Below the pieces are notes generated by a model. That model worked only from the letters and a program-made list of their open reading frames with translations. It was not told the DNA's origin and searched no databases. Positions 1 through 5,882 of a DNA stretch of 5,949 bases are shown one piece after another (positions within the stretch are counted from its first letter, which is position 1; the number at the start of each line of letters is the position of its first letter). The DNA is from an uncultured Oscillospiraceae bacterium (GTDB lineage: Bacteria > Bacillota > Clostridia > Oscillospirales > Oscillospiraceae): positions 1 through 5,949 of the forward strand of contig CAKTIH010000126.1 in NCBI GenBank assembly GCA_934565615.1, written 5' to 3'. A program made the position numbers and the translations under genes.

Positions 1-429
1 CGCCGCGGCGGCGGTCAGGCCGTCCGACCCGCCGGAGAGCGCGAAGGCGAGCCCCACCGCCATCCCTTCGGGGATATTGTGCAGGGTGATGGCCGTCATG
101 AGCATGGAGCTTTTTTCGGCGGAGCCGCCGCGGCGCAGACGGAGGATAAGCGCATCGAGCGCGCAGAGAAAGGCCGCCCCCGCCGCCGTGCCGGCTGCCG
201 CGGGGAGCCAGCACGGGAGAACTCCCTCCGCCCGCGTCTGCTCTATCGCGGGCAGGAGCATGCTCCATACCGAGGCCGCGGTCATCACTCCCCCGGCGAA
301 GCCCATCATCCCGGTCTGTGATTTGGGGAGCGTATCCTCACGGCAGAAGAGCACCGAGGCCGCGCCCAAAGAGGTCATAAGAAATATAAAGCCGACGCCG
401 AGCGCAGCCCAGCCGACAGAAGAAAGCAT
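1..429 (-). CDS. ZIP-family divalent metal transporter, N-terminal 143 residues (partial)
   Basis: This is the N-terminal half of a ZIP (ZupT/GufA-like) transporter, an inner-membrane carrier for Zn2+ or related divalent metals. The gene runs off the left window edge in frame. Reading the minus strand from the ATG at 429 gives four hydrophobic segments, near residues 5-28, 40-62, 69-96 and 107-132. Segment 2 has the family pattern GFAGGVMTAASVWSMLLPAIE-like (residues 43-63). Segment 4 carries HNIPEGM at residues 117-123, the ZIP metal-site signature (His117, Asn118, Glu121). A basic loop follows segment 3. About half of a normal 230-270 residue protein is therefore missing. The ATG at 429 allows a full first membrane helix; the only Shine-Dalgarno-like AAGG lies about 12 bases upstream, so the start is probable, not certain. 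The patatin gene lies upstream on the same strand, separated by a hairpin. Metal specificity cannot be read from this fragment. Confidence 0.93.
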   Translation of the reverse strand, partial: MLSSVGWAALGVGFIFLMTSLGAASVLFCREDTLPKSQTGMMGFAGGVMTAASVWSMLLPAIEQTRAEGVLPCWLPAAAGTAAGAAFLCALDALILRLRRGGSAEKSSMLMTAITLHNIPEGMAVGLAFALSGGSDGLTAAAA

Positions 430-459
430 AGCAGATCAACGCCTTATCAGATAAATAAT

Positions 460-490
460 GAATAACGGATCGCAGTGCGACCCGTTATTT
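460..490 (-). terminator. Hairpin with terminator character between the patatin and ZIP genes
   Basis: Bases 461-468 (AATAACGG) pair with 482-489 (CCGTTATT). After one A-C mismatch, 470-474 (TCGCA) pairs with 476-480 (TGCGA), so the stem has about 11-12 usable pairs around a small loop. On the minus strand the stem is preceded by an A-rich run and followed by the T-rich but interrupted CATTATTTAT. It begins about 38 bases after the patatin stop codon, as expected for an intrinsic terminator of that gene. It ends only 30 bases before the ZIP start codon, so it could instead act in the ZIP leader. On the plus strand it is followed by TTTCTTTC, but no plus-strand gene feeds it. Confidence 0.6.
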
Positions 491-527
491 CTTTCAGTAT
501 CATACTATGCCTTTGTTCTGGTATCTG

Positions 528-1598
528 TCACCCGACGAGGGCGATAAGCTCCTTATCGGTATAGATGCGCATATTGTCAATATCTCTGTTCGTGCACTCC
601 TGCTCAAGCTTTGCGGCCATTAGCTCGTAATAATCCCCATCCTCGGCGTTGAGCTTGCGGGCAAGGCGCGGCAGCTCCTTTTCGCAGACGGCGCGCAGGT
701 TCTCGCCCTCCTCGGCGCAGTGGTCAAGCAGCCACTCCAGCGCCTCGCGGTCGGTCATGGAGCGGTCAATATAATACTTTTGACCATAGAGGCCATAGAG
801 CACGCGCTGCGCGTCAAGGTAGCCGATGGCCATATCGCGTCTTGACTGCTCCGCGTCAAAATTCAGCACGAAGCCGAGGTCTGAATTTGTGTGTATGGTG
901 GTGACGTTCACATCATCCGGCATCTTGAAGCGTCTCTCCCAGCCCATGCCGGGGATGCGCACGGCGATAATGTCCTTATAGCCGTTGACCACAAGCGCAT
1001 GCAGGGGCAAACTGTCGACAAAGCCGCCGTCGGTATAGAGCTTGCCGCCGAGCTTTTCGAGACGGAAGCTCGGATGATAGGCGCTGGCAAGCAGCATATC
1101 GCATATCTCGTCCTCCGGCAGATCGTTGATCTTTATTTCAAGACCCTTGCGGTCGGTCAGAGAGACGGTGGAGACAAACAGCTCTACATCGGACTGCTTG
1201 ACCTTTTTCACATCGACGACCTCGCGCACCCACGCACGCAGCGGCGCGACGTCAAGCCCGCGGTTGCGGATGATCTCGAACATCTGCGGGATGAGCTCCT
1301 GGATATCGCCAAGCTCCAGCTCGCCGTTCATGGCCTTGTGCAGGTCCTCCTCGCCCTCCTTGTCAAGCTCGATGACCTTGGAAAGGCGCATATCGTTCCA
1401 CGCCACTTCGGCGCGGGGCAGGTCGCGCATCGCCATGAGCGCGCCGTTGAGCGCGCCGACGGAGGTACCGGAGACGGCGTTATACTTTATCCCCGCCTCC
1501 TCCAGGGCCTTCCACGCGCCGATCTCATACGCGCCCTTGGCTCCGCCGCCCTCAAGGGCTATGGCATAAGTCTTGCCGGTGTCAAGCTTCATCTGCAT
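528..1598 (-). CDS. Patatin-like phospholipase / acyl hydrolase
   Basis: A complete 356-residue patatin-family (PNPLA) serine hydrolase, expected to cleave acyl esters of phospholipids or other lipids with a Ser-Asp dyad. The N-terminus has the glycine-rich oxyanion-hole motif EGGGAKGAYEIG (residues 16-27). The nucleophile elbow GTSVG is at residues 44-48, with catalytic Ser46. The second dyad motif DGG is at residues 190-192, with Asp190, in the context LYTDGGFVDSLPL. The remaining 150 or so residues form a charged, helical C-terminal extension with no motif I recognise. There is no signal peptide or membrane segment, so it is probably cytosolic or peripherally membrane-bound. The start is ATG at 1598: AGGAGG (1607-1612) lies 8 bases upstream, a better spacing than for the second ATG two codons later. 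It has its own promoter and a hairpin after the stop. Substrate is unknown; secreted-effector roles known for some patatins are not supported here. Confidence 0.95.
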   Translation of the reverse strand: MQMKLDTGKTYAIALEGGGAKGAYEIGAWKALEEAGIKYNAVSGTSVGALNGALMAMRDLPRAEVAWNDMRLSKVIELDKEGEEDLHKAMNGELELGDIQELIPQMFEIIRNRGLDVAPLRAWVREVVDVKKVKQSDVELFVSTVSLTDRKGLEIKINDLPEDEICDMLLASAYHPSFRLEKLGGKLYTDGGFVDSLPLHALVVNGYKDIIAVRIPGMGWERRFKMPDDVNVTTIHTNSDLGFVLNFDAEQSRRDMAIGYLDAQRVLYGLYGQKYYIDRSMTDREALEWLLDHCAEEGENLRAVCEKELPRLARKLNAEDGDYYELMAAKLEQECTNRDIDNMRIYTDKELIALVG

Positions 1599-1639
1599 TG
1601 TATATTCCTCCTGCTTACGGGTATTTGTCTTTTTGGTTT

Positions 1640-1668
1640 ATTATAGCATAGCTGCTGTTCCAGCACAA
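1640..1668 (-). promoter_or_regulatory. Sigma-70/sigma-A type promoter of the patatin gene
   Basis: On the minus strand, TTGTGC (1663-1668) and a perfect TATAAT (1640-1645) are separated by 17 bases, and TGC directly before the -10 gives an extended -10. Transcription should start near 1633, leaving a leader of about 35 bases that contains the AGGAGG site. The spacer holds a short dyad (GCTG, three bases, CAGC; 1654-1664), and an 8-base palindrome AGTGCACT (1668-1675) touches the -35; either could be an operator, but both are short enough to arise by chance. The promoter starts just beyond the stop codon of the upstream small gene, so the patatin gene need not depend on spoIIE transcription. 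Confidence 0.75.
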
Positions 1669-1673
1669 GTGCA

Positions 1674-2033
1674 CTACAACACTCCGGATATCCACAGCGT
1701 CAGCACCGCGGCGGAAGCACCCAAAACGAACACCGCCATCGGCGGAAGTCCCGTGTACCGGCGCGGCGGGAGCGCACGCTGCGCATGTCCCTCGGCGGCA
1801 CTCTTTGCCTGACGCAGCAGCTCACCGCGGCTGACGCCGGGGTCATAATCGTCGCGCAGGATGAACACCGCCTCGGCAAACATATCGTCCGGGGTCTTAA
1901 CGACGATCGCGCGGCGCATGTTCCCGCGCAGCACAGGGCGGCTCTCCGCGGGCGCTCCCGAATACGGCATGCGGAAAAGTGTACCTACGCTGTGCAGCAT
2001 TCCGCGCAGGCGCTCCCCAAGCCGCGCGCTCAT
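1674..2033 (-). CDS. Small C-terminally membrane-anchored protein coupled to spoIIE, function unknown
   Basis: A 119-residue protein I cannot assign to a named family. The first 40 residues are basic (several Arg). Residues 43-82 form a compact segment beginning IVVKTPDDMFAEAVFILRDD and continuing into a GVSRGELLRQAK-type helix, which looks like the conserved core. Residues 83-97 are a Pro/Arg-rich linker, and residues 98-117 are a single hydrophobic helix that ends two residues before the C-terminus. This is the layout of a tail-anchored membrane protein with a cytosolic N-terminal domain. Its ATG overlaps the spoIIE stop (ATGA at 2030-2033), and GGAGG (2041-2045) lies 7 bases upstream inside the spoIIE coding end, so translation is probably coupled. 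Coupling to a membrane-embedded sporulation phosphatase suggests a membrane or sporulation role, which is inference only. The good ribosome site, the ATGA overlap and the complete TM-terminated reading frame argue for a real gene. Confidence 0.78.
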   Translation of the reverse strand: MSARLGERLRGMLHSVGTLFRMPYSGAPAESRPVLRGNMRRAIVVKTPDDMFAEAVFILRDDYDPGVSRGELLRQAKSAAEGHAQRALPPRRYTGLPPMAVFVLGASAAVLTLWISGVL

Positions 2034-4357
2034 GCCCGCTCCTCCACGCGGACGGTCACAACGGTCATGTCGTCATTGACCCCGTAGCGGCTCTCGGCCT
2101 CCTTGAGCGTTGCGCGGGCAAGCGCCTTCATATCGTCAAAGCCCTTGTTCAGAAGCTGCTTGAGCCATTCGTCCTCGGAGTCGACTATCACGCCGTCTGT
2201 CGCGATGACCGCGGTCGAGCCGGGGCGCAGACGCATGCGCACAGTGTCCGGCGCGATGCCGGCTCCCATAGAGATACCGGCAGCAAGCGTCTCGCACTTT
2301 ATGCGGCGGATGCTCTTGCCGCTTTTAACATATGACGGAGCTGCGCCGTATTTATAGAAGCAGGTCTCGCCGGTGAAGAGATCGACGCACATGAGGTCGA
2401 CCGTCGCATAGCCCCAGCTGTCCCCGCTGCGCAGGAGCAGAACGGAATTGAGAATTTTCATCGCGACGGCGGGATCGACGCCCGAGCGCAGGAATTTCTC
2501 AAGGATTGCGACGACCTGCGCGCTGTCCTGCGCGGCTTCGTCGCCGCAGCCGGTGCCGTCGGCGAGGATGACGCAGAGGACGCCCGCATCGGTCTTGAAA
2601 TAAGTCCCCTTATCGCCGCTGACCTTCTCGCCTTTTTTCTTCATGGCCGCGATGCCGACGGACACGGCAAGGGGCTCGGCTTCAAGCAGCACAAGCTTGG
2701 AGCACTCCTCCCCCGCTGCCGCCGCGCTCCTGCACAGGCGTGCCCCGACAACGGCGGAGAGCTTTTCAAGATAGTTCTCCTCCCGCAGCAGCGGCGTGAG
2801 CCGCCCGCTCTCGATGGTGACGTGCAGCCTTCCGCCGCCGTCGCGGTATACGGAGGCGTCGGCGTCGATATCCATGCTGCGCAGATAGCGTATGAGCCGG
2901 CGCTCTGCCAGCGGGTCGGAGCCGTTGAGGCTGCCGAGCTCATCGGCCACACGCGAGAGGACATCCGCCATATCCATATACTGTCCCCAAGCTACGCTCC
3001 GGTTCTCCGTAAGTCCGATGCGCAGCTGCTTCCGGTATGCCTGCGCGCGAAGCTCCGCGTTCACAGCCGAAACAAATGCCGGGAGCTTATCACAGCGGTC
3101 GCGGAAGAAGCCGGGCAGGTCACCGACATCGAGACTGCCGTGCTCGACCATTGCCTGCGTCGCGTCGTTCATCGCTGAAAGGGTATCGACATACTCCGCG
3201 TTCCAGCAGCGGTTCTTGTTCTTGCAGCGGACGCAGACCTCGTCCGCCGCGCGGTCAAAGATACGGGCGACATTCTCATCGTTGCCCGGCTCCTCGATGC
3301 TGCGGCGCACCGTTTCAAACAGCCCCGCGTATGCCTCGCTGAGATTCCGCACGCGGTTTGCCGCGAAGCGCCGCAGACCGGACTCCCCGCTGCCGCGCTC
3401 CATGTGCTGGAGCATAAGGCCGACATGGTTGAGAAGCGAGCCCGGCAGGAGCATGAACACGACAGATGCGCAGAAGGTCTCAAACAGTGCATTGATATGG
3501 ACCTCCGCCGTCCACGCGCACACAACGGAGAGCGCCCCCGCAAGAATGAACGACAGCACAAAGATCACTCGGCCGTGCTTGCCGAACACACCCGAAAGCA
3601 GCCCCGCAAAGGAATAGGCCATAGTATAAAATGGGGCACCGGCGCTCGAAACATCCATTGCAAGCCCCAGCACCGTGCCGACCGCCGCGCCCGTGAGCAT
3701 GCCGCCCTTCATTGCCGAGGTCATCACGAGCACCAGCGCCATGAAGCGCCCGATAGAAACGGTGTTGAAGATCATGATTCGCGAGAAGGCCATCAGCGCG
3801 CAGGCAGACATTATCATCACCGACACGCTGTGCCGCAGTTCGGCGGTCTCAGTCTCGCGCAGGCCGCCAGAGAGCGCTTCGCGGAAGAAATACGTCCCGC
3901 CGAAGGCGAGGTTCACTTCCAAAAATATCTCCGCCGCTGCGGGCAGCTGCCCCGGCGACATGGAGAAGCTGCCGAGAAAGCCGGTCAGCCCCATGACGAG
4001 TCCAGCCGCCGTCGGCATGAAGAAGTTGCTCTTATACGCCTCCAGCTCATGGAACACGAAGGACACCGTATACACCAGCACCGCCGCGGCTATATACCGT
4101 ATCCCCCACTCCAGCCCTCCGCCGAGGAGATATCCGAGCGCCGCGCCCGTGAGCGCAAACACCCCGCTTATCCCGGGTCCGGAGCATGCGACCATCGCCA
4201 TGCCGAAGGGCGCGCCGTCCCCAAGCACACGTGAGCAGGACATCACTCCGCCGAGGAGCATATATATCCCGCAGCGCGCCGCGATAAGAAGGCGCACATC
4301 CGCTCCGCCGCCCGCAGCCTTCAGGGCAGACAGCCTGCCCTGACTCCCAACATCCAT
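2030..4357 (-). CDS. spoIIE: Stage II sporulation protein E, PP2C-type serine phosphatase
   Basis: SpoIIE dephosphorylates SpoIIAA, which frees sigma-F from SpoIIAB in the forespore; in Bacillus it also binds FtsZ at the polar septum. The 775-residue product, close to the usual 800 or so, has the expected three parts. Residues 22-310 hold about ten membrane segments. Residues 320-555 are the cytosolic regulatory region, with a Cys cluster C375-x2-C378-x5-C384-W and a further Cys422, as is common in clostridial SpoIIE. Residues 556-773 are the PP2C domain, with metal-site motifs ADGTGCG (599-605), ATDGV (719-723) and NDDMTVV (761-767), plus the YKYGAAPSY segment (668-676). The first acidic motif has Thr where DGMG is usual. 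The start is taken at ATG 4357, with AGGAGG nine bases upstream; an in-frame ATG at 4441 would add 28 residues but has no ribosome site and lies upstream of the promoter -10. The downstream small gene overlaps the stop. This gene marks the organism as an endospore former. Confidence 0.97.
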   Translation of the reverse strand: MDVGSQGRLSALKAAGGGADVRLLIAARCGIYMLLGGVMSCSRVLGDGAPFGMAMVACSGPGISGVFALTGAALGYLLGGGLEWGIRYIAAAVLVYTVSFVFHELEAYKSNFFMPTAAGLVMGLTGFLGSFSMSPGQLPAAAEIFLEVNLAFGGTYFFREALSGGLRETETAELRHSVSVMIMSACALMAFSRIMIFNTVSIGRFMALVLVMTSAMKGGMLTGAAVGTVLGLAMDVSSAGAPFYTMAYSFAGLLSGVFGKHGRVIFVLSFILAGALSVVCAWTAEVHINALFETFCASVVFMLLPGSLLNHVGLMLQHMERGSGESGLRRFAANRVRNLSEAYAGLFETVRRSIEEPGNDENVARIFDRAADEVCVRCKNKNRCWNAEYVDTLSAMNDATQAMVEHGSLDVGDLPGFFRDRCDKLPAFVSAVNAELRAQAYRKQLRIGLTENRSVAWGQYMDMADVLSRVADELGSLNGSDPLAERRLIRYLRSMDIDADASVYRDGGGRLHVTIESGRLTPLLREENYLEKLSAVVGARLCRSAAAAGEECSKLVLLEAEPLAVSVGIAAMKKKGEKVSGDKGTYFKTDAGVLCVILADGTGCGDEAAQDSAQVVAILEKFLRSGVDPAVAMKILNSVLLLRSGDSWGYATVDLMCVDLFTGETCFYKYGAAPSYVKSGKSIRRIKCETLAAGISMGAGIAPDTVRMRLRPGSTAVIATDGVIVDSEDEWLKQLLNKGFDDMKALARATLKEAESRYGVNDDMTVVTVRVEERA

Positions 4358-4366
4358 AGTTCTCTT

Positions 4367-4372
4367 CCTCCT
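4367..4372 (-). promoter_or_regulatory. Ribosome binding site that sets the spoIIE start
   Basis: The minus strand reads AGGAGG followed by nine bases and then ATG at 4357. No comparable site precedes the in-frame ATG at 4441, so the shorter 775-residue SpoIIE is preferred. Confidence 0.85.
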
Positions 4373-4393
4373 GAGTTTACATAAGATATGATT

Positions 4394-4426
4394 ATTATAG
4401 TTATGTAATGTGCAGAAGGACGTCAC
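4394..4426 (-). promoter_or_regulatory. spoIIE: Probable spoIIE promoter with a 21-bp spacer
   Basis: On the minus strand a perfect TATAAT (4394-4399) lies about 37 bases before the spoIIE start codon. At the normal 17-bp distance there is only CGTCCT, which is a poor -35. GTGACG (4421-4426) is 21 bp upstream of the -10. Bacillus spoIIE and spoIIG promoters are known for 21-22 bp spacers that require Spo0A~P to help sigma-A. I see no exact 0A box (TGTCGAA); the nearest is TGCAGAA on the plus strand at 4411-4417, matching 5 of 7. The -10 is well supported; the -35 and Spo0A dependence are inference. Confidence 0.5.
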
Positions 4427-4509
4427 TCTGCGCTGTTGCATATAATTTTATGTTCAGGAAAAATAAAAGGAAAAGAAAAAATTCGTTCATCAGGGGGCAA
4501 ATCTTATCC

Positions 4510-4538
4510 TTGTAATAAATTTTTCGGCGTGTTAGAAT
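4510..4538 (+). promoter_or_regulatory. ahcY: Sigma-70/sigma-A type promoter of ahcY
   Basis: TTGTAA (4510-4515) and TAGAAT (4533-4538) are separated by exactly 17 bases, each matching consensus at four or five of six positions. Transcription should begin near 4545, giving a leader of about 38 bases with AAGGAG (4570-4575) seven bases before the ATG. An A-rich tract (about 4459-4487) lies upstream of the -35 and may assist the promoter. The leader is too short for a SAM or SAH riboswitch. Confidence 0.75.
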
Positions 4539-4582
4539 AAAGGGCACGGTCAATTACACGATAAATTATAAGGAGCGTCGTT

Positions 4583-5818
4583 ATGAGCCAGATAAAAGAC
4601 ATCGCCCTCGCCCCCTCGGGCGAAATGAAAATAGACTGGGTGGAGCGCAACATGCCTGTGCTGCGCGGCATCGGTGAGGACTTCAAGAAAACGCAGCCCT
4701 TCGCCGGGCTCAAGATAGCGCTGTCGGTACACCTTGAGGCAAAGACGGCGTATCTCTGCCGTGTGCTCGAAATGGGCGGTGCGGAGATGTACGTCACCGG
4801 CTCAAACCCGCTCTCGACGCAGGACGACGTCGCCGCGGCGCTCGCATCCGGCGGCATGGAGGTCTTTGCAAGCTACGGCTGCACGATGGAGGAATATGAG
4901 GACTGCCTCTGCCGCGTGCTCGAGGTCGGGCCGAACATCATAATCGACGACGGCGGCGACCTTGTACACCTCATGCACACGAAGTACACCGGGCTCATCC
5001 CCGGCGTCATCGGCGGCTGCGAGGAGACAACTACCGGCATACACAGGCTCAAGATCATGGCGAAGAACCATGAGCTGCGCTTCCCGATGGTCATGGTCAA
5101 CGAGGCCGACTGCAAGCATATGTTCGATAACCGCTACGGTACAGGGCAGTCCGTGTGGGACGGGATAAACCGCACGACGAACCTTATCGTCGCAGGCAAA
5201 TACGTTGTTGTCTCCGGTTACGGCTGGTGCGGCAAGGGCGTTGCGCTGCGCGCAAAGGGGCTGGGCGCGAAGGTCATCGTCACCGAGGTCGACCCCATCC
5301 GCGCGCTCGAAGCCGTCATGGACGGGTACGAGGTCATGCCGATGAAGGATGCGGCGCGTGTGGGCGACATGTTCGTCACCGTCACGGGGTGCAGCGGCAT
5401 CATTACGACTGAGCACTTCGAGACGATGAAGGACGGCGCGATTCTCACAAACGCCGGGCACTTCGACGTTGAGGTCGACATGGCTGGGCTTGAAAAGCTT
5501 GCCGTCAGGAAATATGACGCGCGGCACAATATACAGGGCTACGTCCTGCCGAACGGCAAGACGCTCTTTACCATCGCCGAGGGCAGGCTCGTGAACCTCG
5601 CTGCGGGCGACGGGCACCCGGCGGAGATCATGGACATGAGCTTTGCCGTGCAGGCACTCTCGGCGGAGTATCTCGCGAAGCACCGCGGGGAGCTTGCGCC
5701 TGATGTGATCGCCTTCCCGCATGAGCTTGACCTCGCCGTCGCGCGCCGTAAGCTCAAGGCGATGGGCGTCGAGACCGACTCTCTCAGCGGAGAGCAGGCG
5801 GAGTATCTGGGAGTCTGA
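4583..5818 (+). CDS. ahcY: S-adenosylhomocysteine hydrolase (adenosylhomocysteinase)
   Basis: This NAD-dependent cytosolic enzyme reversibly splits S-adenosylhomocysteine into adenosine and homocysteine, removing the inhibitory by-product of SAM-dependent methylation. Landmarks are SVHLEAKTAYL (48-58), TGSNPLSTQDDVAAAL (72-87), DDGGD (122-126), EETTTG (147-152), the catalytic Lys178 and Asp182 in CKHMFDNRYG, the Rossmann nucleotide motif GYGWCGKG (212-219) with Glu235 positioned for the NAD ribose, NAGHFD (290-295) and GRLVNLAAGDGHPAEIMDMSF (334-354). At 411 residues it is the short bacterial/archaeal form and lacks the C-terminal Lys/Tyr extension that in longer enzymes reaches the partner subunit's NAD. 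The Cys found after the catalytic Asp in mammalian enzymes is Thr187 here. ATG 4583 is preceded by AAGGAG at seven bases. It is transcribed divergently from spoIIE, and no other methionine-cycle gene is in view. An IS30-type transposase end lies 64 bases past the stop. Confidence 0.98.
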   Translation: MSQIKDIALAPSGEMKIDWVERNMPVLRGIGEDFKKTQPFAGLKIALSVHLEAKTAYLCRVLEMGGAEMYVTGSNPLSTQDDVAAALASGGMEVFASYGCTMEEYEDCLCRVLEVGPNIIIDDGGDLVHLMHTKYTGLIPGVIGGCEETTTGIHRLKIMAKNHELRFPMVMVNEADCKHMFDNRYGTGQSVWDGINRTTNLIVAGKYVVVSGYGWCGKGVALRAKGLGAKVIVTEVDPIRALEAVMDGYEVMPMKDAARVGDMFVTVTGCSGIITTEHFETMKDGAILTNAGHFDVEVDMAGLEKLAVRKYDARHNIQGYVLPNGKTLFTIAEGRLVNLAAGDGHPAEIMDMSFAVQALSAEYLAKHRGELAPDVIAFPHELDLAVARRKLKAMGVETDSLSGEQAEYLGV

Positions 5819-5840
5819 TCCCAAGCTGCACAGGTAATCC

Positions 5841-5875
5841 GGGGCTTTATCCCCTCAGGCGCTTGCGCGCCAGGG
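5841..5875 (+). other. Two overlapping, mutually exclusive hairpins after ahcY
   Basis: GGGG (5841-5844) can pair with CCCC (5851-5854). Alternatively CCCT (5852-5855) plus GGCGC (5858-5862) can pair with GCGCC (5867-5871) plus AGGG (5872-5875), with a two-base bulge and a TTGC loop. The two share bases 5852-5854, so only one can form fully. The second is the stronger and could end ahcY transcription, but no T-run follows, so it is not a standard intrinsic terminator. It may instead belong to, or abut, the end of the insertion sequence to its right. Confidence 0.35.
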
Positions 5876-5882
5876 CAGAAAG

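Noticed and set aside
891..1646. Plus-strand open frame of 251 residues opposite the patatin gene
   Set aside because: Antisense shadow; the minus strand holds all patatin catalytic motifs, a promoter and a strong ribosome site.
3404..4234. Plus-strand open frame of 276 residues opposite the membrane half of spoIIE
   Set aside because: Rich in His, Arg and Glu, as expected of an antisense shadow of a hydrophobic-rich gene; no ribosome site or domain, and SpoIIE is unambiguous on the other strand.
4358..4441. N-terminal extension of SpoIIE by 28 residues from the ATG at 4441
   Set aside because: No Shine-Dalgarno before 4441; the extension would cover the promoter -10, and an ideal AGGAGG precedes the ATG at 4357.
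4455..4487. Purine-rich A-tract in the spoIIE-ahcY gap considered as a terminator or origin element
   Set aside because: No adjacent stem and no gene transcribed toward it on either strand, so it cannot serve as a terminator; simple AT-rich promoter-flanking DNA explains it.
4539..4582. SAH or SAM riboswitch in the ahcY leader
   Set aside because: The predicted leader is only about 38 bases and shows no stem structure or conserved core; a ribosome site fills most of it.
4802..5824. Long minus-strand open frame (340 residues) opposite ahcY
   Set aside because: It mirrors the codon bias of ahcY in GC-rich DNA, has no recognisable domain, and the plus strand encodes a clearly conserved enzyme over the same bases.
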